Counted from the stretch's first letter, positions 9,072-19,458 are shown. The stretch: DNA of 64,000 nt from Rhodanobacteraceae bacterium (GCA_016717705.1 JADKFD010000100.1:1-64000), one strand, 5' to 3'. The notes: generated from the letters alone by a model not told the origin. Numbers and translations are program-made.

Positions 9072-9809
9072 TCAATCCGTTCGCAGCCTATGCATGCGCA
9101 GGTCATCGTAAATACCCTGGCATTCGTCGACCACCTTGCTGGCGGATGCGTCCAGTTGCGGCCGCTTGCCGGAGGGTTTCTCGAAGCCGGTGGACTGCCA
9201 CACGGCGTGATACCAGTGCGGCGCCCAGATGCCGTCGCTGGCGCGCGGGCCGGCCGGCCAGGACAACATGCGCGGCGTGAACTCGATGCCGAGCAGGGCG
9301 CACAGCGCGCGCAGGTGAGCTTCGGGCTCCTGCAGGAAATCGCCGGCGTCGATCACCGGCGGCGGGGTGCCGTTGCGTGCACTGAGGCGCGCAAACAGTT
9401 CCGCCTGCTGCGGCAAGCCGATGTCCTGCGCGCTGACGCTGTCGCGCGTGCGCAGGTACGAGGACACCACCTCGGCCGGGTCGCGGATCAACAGCACATT
9501 GGTCAGCGCATCGATCCAGTCGCGATCCATGTGCGGCAGCAGGTGGTGGCACATGTGCTTCTGGTACCAGAGCGGCTTGCCCTCCGGGATGGGGCCGACC
9601 AGATCCGCGACCACCACGCGCCAGTCGGTCTGACCCGCGGCGATGACCTCATCGCGCCCCGGATGCTCGGCGCCGGTGACCTTGAGGTAATGCGCGTAAA
9701 GCGGCTCGTCGCTGACCACGCAATCGGTGCGGTTTTCCCACGCGCGCATCATCGCGGTGGAGATATTGCGCGGGCCCGACCACATGGCGATGCGCAGCGG
9801 CGCGCTCAT
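9072..9809 (-). CDS. Sulfotransferase-like P-loop protein
   Basis: 245 residues. The N-terminus MSAPLRIAMWSGPRNISTAM has the phosphosulfate-binding-loop position of sulfotransferases, here SGPRNIST. TNVLLIRDPAEVVSSYLRTR matches the second PAPS-contact element (Arg and Ser of RDP...SS). The C-terminus is helical. Its start overlaps the stop of the upstream aminotransferase gene by 4 bases (ATGA), so the two are translationally coupled. From memory, plant branched-chain-aminotransferase-like proteins join a similar P-loop domain to a class IV aminotransferase, which would support joint function. Whether it truly transfers sulfate is unproven, and the substrate is unknown. Confidence 0.7.
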   Translation of the reverse strand: MSAPLRIAMWSGPRNISTAMMRAWENRTDCVVSDEPLYAHYLKVTGAEHPGRDEVIAAGQTDWRVVVADLVGPIPEGKPLWYQKHMCHHLLPHMDRDWIDALTNVLLIRDPAEVVSSYLRTRDSVSAQDIGLPQQAELFARLSARNGTPPPVIDAGDFLQEPEAHLRALCALLGIEFTPRMLSWPAGPRASDGIWAPHWYHAVWQSTGFEKPSGKRPQLDASASKVVDECQGIYDDLRMHRLRTD

Positions 9810-10741
9810 GCCTGCGCTCCGCGCGCGGCGACATCGCGCTGGATCAGTTCGCGGTAGAGCGTCTGCAGTCGATGGATCATCGGTCGTCCTTGCGCTTGCG
9901 CTGAGCCGAGCACCCGGCCGTCCACCGAATTGACTGGCACCAGGCCGGCAAAGGTGCCGGTGACGAAGGCTTCATCGGCGCTGTAGACCTCGGTCAGGCT
10001 GAAGTTGCGCTCGCGCGCGGCGATGCCGTTCTCGTGGCAGATCTGCAGCACATTGGCGCGGGTGATGCCGCCCAGGCAGTAGTCGCCGCTGGAGGTCCAC
10101 ACCTCGCCGCGGCGGACGATGAAGAAGTGGGTGGAATTGCAGGTGGCGACGAAGCCGTGTGGATCGAGCATCAGGGCCTCGTCGGCGCCGGCGGTGTAGG
10201 CCTGAATGCAGGCGGTGATGCAGTTGAGCTTGCTGTGGCTGTTGAGCTTGGGGTCCTGCACGTCCGGATAGCCGCGGCGCACGTGCACCGTGAACAGCTT
10301 GAGGCCGCGGTCGAGCACATCCGGCAGTGGATTCTTGTACTCGGGAATGATCACCACGGTGGCCGGGCCGATGCACACGCGCGGATCCTGATAAGGCGTG
10401 CGTTTGATACCGCGGGTGACCATCAGGCGGATATGCACGCCATCTTGCATGTGGTTGCCGCGCAGCGTGTCGTAGATGGCCGCGCTCAGCGCCGCCCGAT
10501 CCATGCCGATGTCGAGCGCGATGGCTTTGGCGCCCTCGAACAAGCGATCCAGATGCGCGTCGAGAAAGGCTGGATGGCCGTTCACCACGCGCAGGCCCTC
10601 CCACACGCCGTCACCCAGCACGAAGCCGGAATCGAATACCGAGACGCTGGCCTTTTCGCGTGGCAGCAGGGCGCCGTTGATGTAGATCAGGATCGACGCG
10701 TTGCGCGGATCGTCGACGAAATCGTGGGTGCCTTGGGCCAT
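9806..10741 (-). CDS. Class IV PLP-dependent aminotransferase (branched-chain or D-amino acid type)
   Basis: 311 residues of the fold-type IV family that includes IlvE, D-alanine aminotransferase and aminodeoxychorismate lyase. The start of the domain reads INGALLPREKASVSVFDSGF with GDGVWEGLRV. The PLP lysine is in LNSHSKLNCITACIQA, and the cofactor phosphate loop is GGITRANVLQI with FVTGTFAGLVPV. RGIKRTPYQDPR is near the substrate site. It fits an IlvE-like amino acid:2-oxoglutarate aminotransferase, but the coupling with a sulfotransferase-like gene makes a specialised role possible. The start ATG 10741 is preceded by only a weak ribosome site. It is the first gene of a two-gene unit. Confidence 0.82.
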   Translation of the reverse strand: MAQGTHDFVDDPRNASILIYINGALLPREKASVSVFDSGFVLGDGVWEGLRVVNGHPAFLDAHLDRLFEGAKAIALDIGMDRAALSAAIYDTLRGNHMQDGVHIRLMVTRGIKRTPYQDPRVCIGPATVVIIPEYKNPLPDVLDRGLKLFTVHVRRGYPDVQDPKLNSHSKLNCITACIQAYTAGADEALMLDPHGFVATCNSTHFFIVRRGEVWTSSGDYCLGGITRANVLQICHENGIAARERNFSLTEVYSADEAFVTGTFAGLVPVNSVDGRVLGSAQAQGRPMIHRLQTLYRELIQRDVAARGAQA

Positions 10742-10828
10742 GGGCGATTCGTTGCACGGAAAGCGCCGAGGATACGGCAGGGCGCGCTGCCGCAGTCGTG
10801 GCTCGTGAAAGCAGAAACGGCACCTCGA

Positions 10829-13800
10829 TCACGCTGCGGAGCGAATCGATTCGCTGCGGCAAAGCTCCAGCACCTGCGCTCGCACTGCTGCATCGAGGTC
10901 CTGGCTGACCTGCTCGCTGGCCGCGCCGGCGTCCAGGCGCGCGCCCGGCAGCACACCGACCCAGGCGTTGCGACCCGAGTGTTTGGCGGTGTAAAGCGCC
11001 ATGTCGGCCATTGCCACGACCTGCTGCCAGCCCAGGGCGTCCGGGTGCTCGGTCATGAACGGGAAACAGGCGTAGCCGATCGAAGCGGTCTTGGCCAGGG
11101 CTTGCCCATCCGGCAAGTCGAAAGGCGTGTCGGCGATGCTGCAGCGCAGGCGCTCGGCGAGTGCTGCCGCGCCGCTGCGTGGCGTGCCGATGGCGACGCA
11201 CAGGAATTCCTCGCCGCCCCAGCGCACAACGTGATCCGACGGCCGGAATACCTGGCGCAGGCGCTCGGCCATCTGCACCAGCACGGCATCGCCGGCGGGG
11301 TGCCCGTGCTGGTCGTTGACCTGCTTGAAGTGGTCCAGATCGACCATGATGAAGATCAGATCGGCATCCGCGGCGCCGTCAGCGCGTCGGCGCAAGCACT
11401 GCGCGATGTCGGCGTCGATGTGTTGCAGCAGGTAGCGGCGATTGCGCAAGCCGGTCAGCGCGTCGGTCAGGCTGGCTTCGCGCAGCGCGCGGTGGCCTGC
11501 TCCAGTTGCGCCGTGCGTTCCTGGACGCGCGCTTCGAGCACGCGTCCGCGATGACGCAGCACCGCGGTGCGCGCCTGCACGATGGCATACACGACCAACA
11601 GCGCGGCGATTGCCAGCAGTGCGCGAAACCACCAGGTCTGGAACCAGGCGGGCAACACCTGCACCGGCACACTCAGCTCGCGCTCGCCAAAGACGCCCTC
11701 GCGGTTGCTGCCACGCAGCGCCAGGCGGTAATCGCCCGGCGGCAGATTGGTGTAGACCGCAAGGCGGCGATCGACATCGGTTTCGATCCAGTCGCGGTCA
11801 TAGCCGATCAACTGGAAAGCGTAGCGATTGCGCTCCGGCGCGGAGAAATCGAGGGCGGCAAATTCGACGGCGATACTGTTCGCCGCAGGCTGGATGATGA
11901 TCGGCCCCCGATCGTCGCCAAACTGTCCCACCGGAAGCCTCACACCGCCCACCTGCAGATCGGTGATCGCCACCGGCGCCGGGTAGCGCCAGGGCTGCAA
12001 CAGCGGCGGCTGCACGATGGTCAGCCCGCCACCTCCGCCAAACAGCATCTCCCCTGCAGCGGTGGCCGCTCCCGAAGCGCCCCAGTAAGCGGGGATTGCC
12101 ACGCCGTGCGCGCGCCGCAACGCGCGGAGCGTCAGCGACTCGACGTCGACCACCGCCAGGCCGTCGTCGGTGCTGGCCCAGACCTCGCCGTCCCCGAATG
12201 CCAGCAGCTTGTTGACGTTGTCATTGGGCAGTCCCTGGGCGCGCGTGAGTCGCTGGAAACGGGGCTGCGCGTCGCCCTGTGCGCCGTCGCGGATCGCGAT
12301 GCCACCGCCGAGCGTGCTCACCCACAGCCGCTGCCGGGCATCGATGAGCAGCGAAGTGATCGAGCCCGCGGGCAAGGCGGTCGCCAGCGCTGCATCGGGC
12401 GCAATGTGAGTGATTGCGAGGGTGTCCAGTTGCAGCCGATCGAGTCCATTGGCGGTACCCAGCCACAGCGATTGCTCGCCCGCGCTGACGATGGCATTGA
12501 TCCGGCGATCCACCAGACGCTCGATCGGCAGATGCTGGATGAGTTGTTCGCTGCCGGGCACGCGCGCATCCAGTTGCCACAGGCCATCGACCCAACTGCC
12601 CAGCCACAGGGTGTCGCCGACGGCGTGCACCACGTCGACGCTGAGGCTGGGGTCACGTCCGGGCAGGCGCATGCGCGTCATCGACTGCCCGGAAAAGTCG
12701 CCACGAAAGAGACCGCGCTGGGTGCCGAGATAGACGCTGCTGTTGCTGTGGTCCATGGACAGGACGCGGTCGCTCGGCAGGCTGCTGTCAGGCCGCGCCG
12801 GATCCGGCCGCAGGCCGATCACCTCGGCCTTGTCCGGGCTCAACACATCGACGCCATTGCTGCCGAGTCCGACCCAGACCTGGCCATTGGGCAGCGGCAG
12901 TACCGAAATCACATCCGGATCCGAAATTCCGCGCTCGCGACCCTTGGCGCCAAACACGGTCAAAACCGCGCGTTGTTGCGCATCGTGGCGATCCAGTCCG
13001 CGGCTGGTGCCGACCCATACCAACCCGGAACGATCTCTGTGCATGGCCCAGATCGTGTTGTCCGACAGGCTGCTCGGGATCGCTGCCTCATGGGCGATGG
13101 CACGCGTCGTCGTCGTCTCCGGGTCGATCGCGACGATGCCCTGGTTGACGGTACCGATCCAGATCTCGCCCGCTCGCGCCTCGACGATGGCGAACACGCG
13201 TTCGTTGGCCAGATTGCTGGTGCCGGTAATGACCGGCAGCGCGGCCCCACCTCGTGCGGCGATGACATAGGCGCCAGCACCGCGTGTGCCGATCCACAGG
13301 CGGCCTTCGCTGTCCTCGCAAAAGCCGCCCACGGCAGGCACACGCCCGTCCGCCGTCGGTAGCGGCACCGCGACCAGTTGATCGCTGTCCGGGTCGCGCC
13401 GCACCAGGCCTTTCTGGGTGCCGATCCACAGGCGGCCATGGCGGTCGCGGTGCAGCGCCACGACGCGGTTGTCCGGCAGACTGAGCGGGTCGGCGGGATC
13501 GTTGCGCTGATGCGAAATGGCACCGCTGGCGGGATCCAGATGGTCGAGGCCGCCGTCGGTCGCTACCCAGATGCCAGCCAAGCCGTCATCGGCAATCGAG
13601 CGCACGAAGGCATTGCTGAGCCCGTTTTCGCCTGCGGGATAGACGACGAAGCGGTCGGTCCGCGGATCAAACCGCGCCAGGCCACCGGCGCTGGTGCCGA
13701 TCCACAGCCGCCCCGAGGTGTCCACGTGCAAGGTCAGCACGTAGTTGTCGGGCAGGCTTCCCGGAAGCGCCGGATCTGGCGCGTAGCTGCGGAAACGATA

Positions 13801-14097
13801 GCCATCCCAACGCGCCAGCCCAGCCTGGGTGCCGACCCAAAGGAAGCCATCAGCATCCTGCGCGATCGCGGTGGCGATCGGGCCTGGCATTCCCTGTTCC
13901 TGGCCGAGGTGTTGGAACACCGTATCGGCCAGTTGCGACCAGCGAGCGCTGCGTGCGGCGGTGGCTTCAGAAGCGACAGCGGCCGTGGCGCGGGACGCGC
14001 CGCCGCTCAGCGCCAGCGCCAGCAGCGCGAGCGCCAGCGCCAGCGCCAGTCTGACGAGCTTGGGCGACCGCAGAATCTGGCCCGGAACCATTCGCAT
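10829..14097 (-). CDS. Two-component-propeller sensor with GGDEF domain (diguanylate cyclase), one frameshift
   Basis: About 1,090 residues if one missing base near 11485 is restored. Order: hydrophobic signal/anchor, then a periplasmic seven-bladed propeller region of repeated GxLWIGTxxGLxRxD units (for example GRLWIGTSAGGLARFD). A Y_Y_Y domain follows (FAALDFSAPERNRYAFQLIG), then a membrane helix (WWFRALLAIAALLVVYAIVQ), a coiled segment, and GGDEF with SLTDALTGLRNRRYL and RWGGEEFL. The active site is intact, so it should make c-di-GMP in response to a periplasmic signal. The break falls between the coil (LEQAT) and the GGDEF start (ALREASLTD). Starts at GTG 14100, ATG 14097 or ATG 14091 are all possible. 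The intact domains either side suggest a sequencing error. Confidence 0.82.
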
Positions 14098-14253
14098 CAC
14101 GCCCCTGCGCTTTGCAGATGTTCAAGCATTGCACTGATTCGCGGTGCGGAAAATGAGGGCACGCGGGCCTTTGGGCGGTCTGGACAGGTTCGTGGCTAAT
14201 GGCGCCGCGCTACACGGGCTCGCACTGAACATTCTGTAAGCCGTTGATTTTAA

Positions 14254-14346
14254 TGTGGGAGCGGATTTACTCCGCGAGTGCTTTCGCGGGATAAACCCGC
14301 TCCCACAGGGCTGCTTGTCACGCAGCCCTGCGGACAACGTGACCTA
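14254..14346. repeat. Two adjacent REP palindromes of different families
   Basis: 14254-14307 is the GTGGGAGCGG...CCGCTCCCACA family (stem with a short loop). 14325-14346 is a GTCACG...CGTGAC copy of the 8932-9044 family. They are the only recognisable content of the 14101-14421 gap, apart from an AT-richer stretch (about 14228-14254) without a convincing promoter. Confidence 0.75.
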
Positions 14347-14421
14347 CTTCCAGATCTTCGATGTGCGAACCCGCGCACCGCCCGAGCCGACCTGGACTGC
14401 CAGTTCCCACTCCGGGACGCG

Positions 14422-15228
14422 TCAGCGTTCCGGGGAGTCCAGCGAGCGCCCCTGCTGCAGCAGCCACAGCATGATGGTCTTCTGGCGCACGTAGTTGGCG
14501 CGCACGTAGGCGTAGACCAGACCGTGCCAGCCGTCGAGAAAGCCGAGGCGGAACACATAACCGCGCCAGAAGCGCCAGGCCGGCGACACGATCAGCTTGC
14601 CCAGCGAGGCGCGCTTGCCGCGGGCGTATTCGTACTGCGCCATCATCTGCGCATAGCGCTGGGTCTTGCGCAGTTGCTGGTCGAAGGACCGATACGGGAA
14701 GTGGATCAGATCGCCCGCCAGGGTCTGGACCTTGCCATCGACGCTGGCCGCCTCGTGGATTTCGCGATCGCCGCGCCAGCCGCCGCGGCGGCGGTCGAAC
14801 AGGCGCAGCACATGATCGGGATAGGCATTGCCGCGGCGCAGGAACTTGCCGAAGTATTCCGACAGGCGCGGGAAGCGGTAGCCGCCCGTGCCTGTAAATC
14901 CGTGTTGACGGGCGGCTTCGATCTGCGCGCGAAGTTCCGGGCTCACGCGCTCATCGGCATCCAGGCACAGCACCCAGTCATGGCTGGCTTGGCCGACTGC
15001 GAACTGCTTCTGGCTACGATAGCCGTCGAAGGGCCGCACCAGTACCCGCGCACCGGCGCGCTCGGCAATCGCGCAAGTGTCGTCGGTCGAGCCGGAGTCG
15101 ACCACGACGATCTCCTCGCAGAAGGCCAGCGAGGCCAGGCAGTCGCCGATGCGATCGGCCTCGTTGAACGTGATAATGCAGGCCGAGATCGGATGGGCTG
15201 CAGCAGGTGGGGACGTATTGATGGCGGA
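14422..15228 (-). CDS. Glycosyltransferase family 2, LPS core type (WaaE/KdtX-like); start unresolved
   Basis: The protein has the GT2 signature EIVVVDSGSTDDT, the nucleotide-sugar metal motif CLDADERVS and the family block GGYRFPRLSEYFGKFLRRG with PDHVLRLF. This is typical of lipopolysaccharide core glucosyl- or heptosyl-adding enzymes near the inner membrane. The C-terminus has an amphipathic or membrane-associating stretch (FWRGYVFRLGFLDGWHGLVYA). The conserved N-terminal strand ISACIITFNEADRI lies upstream of the first GTG (15105). The frame stays open to 15228, but no standard start codon occurs there, so a non-ATG start or an indel is likely. The coordinates give the open limit. The gene is divergent from and slightly overlaps the next gene, also in glycan synthesis. 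Confidence 0.7.
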   Translation of the reverse strand, partial: SAINTSPPAAAHPISACIITFNEADRIGDCLASLAFCEEIVVVDSGSTDDTCAIAERAGARVLVRPFDGYRSQKQFAVGQASHDWVLCLDADERVSPELRAQIEAARQHGFTGTGGYRFPRLSEYFGKFLRRGNAYPDHVLRLFDRRRGGWRGDREIHEAASVDGKVQTLAGDLIHFPYRSFDQQLRKTQRYAQMMAQYEYARGKRASLGKLIVSPAWRFWRGYVFRLGFLDGWHGLVYAYVRANYVRQKTIMLWLLQQGRSLDSPER

Positions 15229-16270
15229 TTACCTGTTGTTCGCGACCGAGCGTTACGCGGTGCCGATCCTGCAGCCGCTGGCCGATGCTCTGCAAGCGGC
15301 CGGGCATGGCGTGCATGCCTGGTTCACCGATGGCGCCGCTCAGGCGCGGCTGCCGACGCCGGTGCGCATGATCGGCCTGCGCGAGGCCGTCGCACTCAAG
15401 CCGCGCGCGGTGTTCTCGGCGGCAAACACGGTGCCGAGCTTCCTGACCGGCCCGAAGGTGCAGCTGTTCCACGGCTTCAACGTCGAAAAGCGCAGCGATG
15501 AGCGCGGACACTTTCGCGTGCGCGGCCTGTTCGATTTGTATTGCACCCAGGGGCCGGCAACCACCGCGCCGTTTCGCGCGCTGGCGCAACGCCATCCGCA
15601 CTTCGCCGTGGTCGAGACCGGCTGGCCCAAGCTTGATCCCCTGTTCCGCGACGATGGCGGCGCGGCCGCTGCATTGCGCGCGCCCGCCGCCGGCCGGCCG
15701 ACGGTGTTGTTCGCCTCGACCTTCACCGAGCGCCTGAGCGCGGCGCCGCACCTTTTTGATGCGATCGCCGCGCAGATCGCGCGTGGCGAGCGTTACTGGC
15801 TACTCACCCTGCACCCCAAGTGCCCGGCCGAGTTGCAGGCGCGCTTTCGCAGTCTGGCCGGCGCCAACGCGGCCTTTGTCGAGACCGAACAACTGATTAC
15901 GGCGCAGCGCGCAGCGGACGTGTTGGTCGCCGATACCACCTCGGTGGTCTCCGAGTTCGTGGTGCAGCACAAGCCGGTGGTGACCCTGCGCAATCGCGCA
16001 CCCAAGCCGCATATGCTCGATTTCGACGATCCCGCGCGGCTGCCGGTGATGCTGGAACAGGCTTTCGCGCCGAGCGCGGCATTGCTGGCTGCGATTGGCG
16101 ACTACGCCGACCGCATTCACCCCAGCCGCGACGGCCGCGCTTCGGAGCGCGTGCTGGCGGCAACCGAGGACCTGATCGCCGGACGCCTGGGCAAGCTCGC
16201 GGCCAAACCCTTCGCCGGACGTGTGCGCGCGCTGCAGATGCGCGCGAGGTTGGGGTATTGGGGTTGGTAG
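15221..16270 (+). CDS. CDP-glycerol glycerophosphotransferase-like protein
   Basis: 349 residues resembling TagB/TagF-type CDP-glycerol glycerophosphotransferases, GT-B-like enzymes. Recognisable features are QLFHGFNVEKRS near residue 85 and PTVLFASTFTERLSAAPHL. YWLLTLHPKC follows, then ADVLVADTTSVVSEFVVQHKPVV, the nucleotide-binding C-terminal half with conserved D..S..E. In Gram-negatives such proteins are linked to capsule or LPS decoration. ATG 15221 (MADYLLFATERYAVP) is a clear start. It is divergent to the GT2 gene, suggesting shared control and a common cell-envelope product. The stop falls in a repeat copy, so the last residues (ARLGYWGW) may be repeat-derived. Confidence 0.75.
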   Translation: MADYLLFATERYAVPILQPLADALQAAGHGVHAWFTDGAAQARLPTPVRMIGLREAVALKPRAVFSAANTVPSFLTGPKVQLFHGFNVEKRSDERGHFRVRGLFDLYCTQGPATTAPFRALAQRHPHFAVVETGWPKLDPLFRDDGGAAAALRAPAAGRPTVLFASTFTERLSAAPHLFDAIAAQIARGERYWLLTLHPKCPAELQARFRSLAGANAAFVETEQLITAQRAADVLVADTTSVVSEFVVQHKPVVTLRNRAPKPHMLDFDDPARLPVMLEQAFAPSAALLAAIGDYADRIHPSRDGRASERVLAATEDLIAGRLGKLAAKPFAGRVRALQMRARLGYWGW

Positions 16271-16380
16271 AGCGGAGCTTGCTCCGCTGCTTCTTCAGCG
16301 GTCCCAAGCCGAGCAAGCTCGGCTCTACCAAAGCCCGGCGTGCCGATCGCTCTGGTAGAGCGGAGCTTGCTCCGCTGCTT
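16265..16380. repeat. Three copies of the GTAGAGCGGAGCTTGCTCCGC repeat family
   Basis: Two direct copies (16265-16292, 16353-16380) flank one inverted variant (16308-16330). Each copy is itself a palindrome (GCGGAGC/GCTCCGC). The cluster fills the gap between two plus-strand genes. The first copy contains the upstream stop codon. Confidence 0.8.
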
Positions 16381-16419
16381 TGCTAGGCTAGCCGCCCCAC
16401 ACCAGCCCTCGGTGGCGAT

Positions 16420-19400
16420 ATGCGTATTTTGATGTTGGCGGCCTTGCTGGTGTTGGGCAGTGGCGCGCTCGGCGCCGCAACGATCCCGGATGCCGCGCTG
16501 GACGGCCTGCGCTGGCGTCAGGTCGGCCCCTATCGCGCCGGTTGGAGCACGGTGGCGGTCGGCGTGCCGCAAGCGCCCGACACCTACTACTTCGGCGCCG
16601 CCGGCGGCGGCGTCTGGAAGACCACCGATGCCGGGCACAACTGGGTGTCCATTTTTGACCGCCAGGCTGCCTCGATCGGCGGCCTGGCGGTGGCGCCGAG
16701 CGATCCCAGGGTGATCTATGTCGGCAGCGGCCAGCCACAGGCGCGCTACGACACCGCGCACGGCGATGGCGTCTACGGCAGCCGCGACGGCGGTCAGACC
16801 TGGACCCATCTGGGCTTGGAAAAGACGCGCCATATCGGCGCGATTCTGGTCGACCCCAGGGACGCCAACAGCGTACTGGTCGCGGCGGTCGGGCCCTTCT
16901 TTGCCGAGACGCCGGAGCGCGGCGTATTCCGTTCCACCGACGGTGGCCAGCACTGGACGCGCACGCTTGCCATCGATGACGCCACCGGTGTCGTCGACCT
17001 GGCCAGTGATCCGCGCCAGCCGAACATCGTGTTTGCTGCCGCCTGGAGCGCGCGCAACTATCCGTGGATGAGCTATTTCACGCCGATGACCAGCGTCACC
17101 GGCGGTATCTACAAATCGGAAGACGGCGGCGTCAGCTGGAAGCGACTCGAGGGCGGCGGATTTCCGGCAGGGGCAATCGGCCGCATCGGCCTGGCGGCCA
17201 TCGCCCATGGCGATTCGACCCGCGTCTACGCCGTGGTCGATCACGACACGGAGGGCGGCCTGTATCGCTCCGACGATGCCGGCGCCAGCTGGATCGCGGT
17301 GCAGAAAGATCCGGATCTCGGTTCCAGTTATTTCGGGCGCGTAACCGTGGCGCCGAACGACGCCGACACGGTGTACCTGATGGGGCGCTCGCTGAAGGTC
17401 TCGCACGATGGCGGCAAGACGCTGAAAGTGATGCGCGGCTCGCCCGGCGGCGACGACTACCACGATTTCTGGATCAACCCGATCAAACCCGAGTACATGA
17501 TCGCCGCCAGCGATCAGGGCACCGTGGTCACGCCCAATGGCGGCGCCAGCTGGAGCGACTGGTACAACCAGCCGACCGGCCAGTTCTACTGCTTGCACGT
17601 CGACCAGCAGTTCCCGTACTCGCTGTATGCCGGCCAGCAGGACAACGGCTCGGTTTCGATCACCAGTCGCTCGGACTACGGCGCGATCAGCTTCCGCGAC
17701 TGGCACCCGGTGGGCGCCGACGAGCGCGACTGCGACGTGCCCGATCCGGATGACGCCAACATCGTCTACGGCAGCGGTCTCGGCGGCCGGGTAGGGCGCT
17801 TCGACGCGCGCACCGGCGATGTGCAGAACATCACGCCCTCGCCGATCAACACCTACGGCGCCGACCCGCGCACCATCGAGCATCGCTGGACCTGGATCAC
17901 GCCGCTGACGATGTCGCCTTTGCCGCCGCACGCTTTGTACCTGGGCGCGCAAGTGTTGTTCAAGAGCGACGACCGCGGGCAGCACTGGCAGACCATCAGC
18001 CCGGATCTGACCGGCAAAAGCCGCGACGCGTCCGCCTGCCAGGGCGATGTGGCTGTCGCCGACGCGCGCGAATGTGGCTTCGGCGCCATTTTCACGATTT
18101 CGCCGTCGCCGCACGCGGCCGACGAAGTCTGGGTTGGCACCGATTCGGGCCTGGTGCAGCGCAGCCGCGATGGCGGCAAGAGCTGGCAGAACCTGACGCC
18201 GCCGACGCTGCCCGAGTTCGCCACCGTCAGTCGCATCGAGCTGTCCACGCTTGATCGACAAATCGCTTATGTGGCGGTCGACCAGCACCGCAACAACATC
18301 TTCGCGCCGCTGGTCTACAAGACGCGCGACGCTGGCAAGTCGTGGACCGATATCAGCGCCGGGCTGCCTGCCGGCGAGATCACCAGCGTGATCCGCGCCG
18401 ACAGTCGTCAGCCCGGCTTGCTGTTCGTTGGCACCGACCGCGGCGTGCAGGTCTCGCTGGACGATGGTGCGCACTGGCAGGCGCTGAGCCCGAACCTGCC
18501 GGTGGCCTGGGTGCGCGACATGCGCGTGGTCGGCGACGATCTGGCGATTGCCACGCAGGGCCGTGCGCTGTGGGTGCTGGACGACTTTTCGCGGCTGCGC
18601 GAACTGGCTGCCGATGCGTCACTGGCGCAGCCGCGCCTGTTCACGCCGGCCATGGCCACGCGACTGCGCAAGAGCCAGAACAGGGACACGCCGTTGGCAG
18701 CCGAGATTCCGCTCGGCGAGAACCCGCCCACCGGCGCCTTGATCGAGTACTACCTGCCGCGCGATGCGGCCGGGGTGGAGCTCAACATTCTGGCTGGCGA
18801 CGGTGCGGTGGTGCAGAGTTTCAGCAGCAGCGAGACGCCGGCGACGCTGCCCGCGGACCAGTATTTCTCCGACCTTTACCGACGCCCGCAAAGCGCGCTG
18901 CCAAGAGGCGCAGGTGCCCACCGCTGGATCTGGAACCTGCGTCATGCGCGTCCGGCCGCCGCCAACTACGAGTTTTCGATTGCCGCTACCGCGGGAGAGG
19001 AGACGCCGCTGTTGCCGGAAGGACCGTTCGTGCTGCCCGGCGACTATCGGGTCGAACTGGTCGTTGATGGCCAGTCGCTGAGCGCCCTGTTGAAGGTGCG
19101 CCTCGATCCGCGCCTCAGTACCAGCATCGATGAGCTCAAGCAGATCCGCGATTTCAATCTGGAACTGGCCAATACACTGGCGCCGCTGGTTGCGCGCATC
19201 ACCGGCGCGGCGCGCGAACGCGAGGATCTCGCCAAGGCGGAACAGACGCCGGAGACCATCACGCGCATCGCCGTTCTCGACGCGCAGATGGACGGCGCCG
19301 ATGGCAAGCGCGGGCTCAAGGCCTGGGCGGAGATTCTGGCGGGCGTCGCCACTGACGCCGAGAGCGCCGAGCGCGCGCCGACCCAGGCGCAGCGCGAGCT

Positions 19401-19434
19401 GCTGACGGCGGCGCGGGAGGCGCTCGGCAGCTAA
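16420..19434 (+). CDS. Secreted sortilin/VPS10-type BNR-repeat protein
   Basis: 1,004 residues with a Sec signal peptide (MRILMLAALLVLGSGALGA). More than ten BNR/Asp-box motifs of the S-x-D-G-G-x-x-W type follow (SRDGGQTW, STDGGQHW, SEDGGVSW, SRDGGKSW), forming tandem propellers of the sortilin-like fold. The C-terminal 250 residues hold a beta-sandwich region and a helical tail. The family is often annotated as glycosyl hydrolase or photosystem assembly-like, but the catalytic role is unproven. No sorting signal or anchor is visible, so it is periplasmic or exported. A second protein of the same architecture is encoded convergently at 20387-23539; the two look like distant paralogues. Function is unknown, perhaps substrate binding or degradation. 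Confidence 0.82.
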   Translation: MRILMLAALLVLGSGALGAATIPDAALDGLRWRQVGPYRAGWSTVAVGVPQAPDTYYFGAAGGGVWKTTDAGHNWVSIFDRQAASIGGLAVAPSDPRVIYVGSGQPQARYDTAHGDGVYGSRDGGQTWTHLGLEKTRHIGAILVDPRDANSVLVAAVGPFFAETPERGVFRSTDGGQHWTRTLAIDDATGVVDLASDPRQPNIVFAAAWSARNYPWMSYFTPMTSVTGGIYKSEDGGVSWKRLEGGGFPAGAIGRIGLAAIAHGDSTRVYAVVDHDTEGGLYRSDDAGASWIAVQKDPDLGSSYFGRVTVAPNDADTVYLMGRSLKVSHDGGKTLKVMRGSPGGDDYHDFWINPIKPEYMIAASDQGTVVTPNGGASWSDWYNQPTGQFYCLHVDQQFPYSLYAGQQDNGSVSITSRSDYGAISFRDWHPVGADERDCDVPDPDDANIVYGSGLGGRVGRFDARTGDVQNITPSPINTYGADPRTIEHRWTWITPLTMSPLPPHALYLGAQVLFKSDDRGQHWQTISPDLTGKSRDASACQGDVAVADARECGFGAIFTISPSPHAADEVWVGTDSGLVQRSRDGGKSWQNLTPPTLPEFATVSRIELSTLDRQIAYVAVDQHRNNIFAPLVYKTRDAGKSWTDISAGLPAGEITSVIRADSRQPGLLFVGTDRGVQVSLDDGAHWQALSPNLPVAWVRDMRVVGDDLAIATQGRALWVLDDFSRLRELAADASLAQPRLFTPAMATRLRKSQNRDTPLAAEIPLGENPPTGALIEYYLPRDAAGVELNILAGDGAVVQSFSSSETPATLPADQYFSDLYRRPQSALPRGAGAHRWIWNLRHARPAAANYEFSIAATAGEETPLLPEGPFVLPGDYRVELVVDGQSLSALLKVRLDPRLSTSIDELKQIRDFNLELANTLAPLVARITGAAREREDLAKAEQTPETITRIAVLDAQMDGADGKRGLKAWAEILAGVATDAESAERAPTQAQRELLTAAREALGS

Positions 19435-19458
19435 AGGATCGACGGGCGGCAGCCGAGC

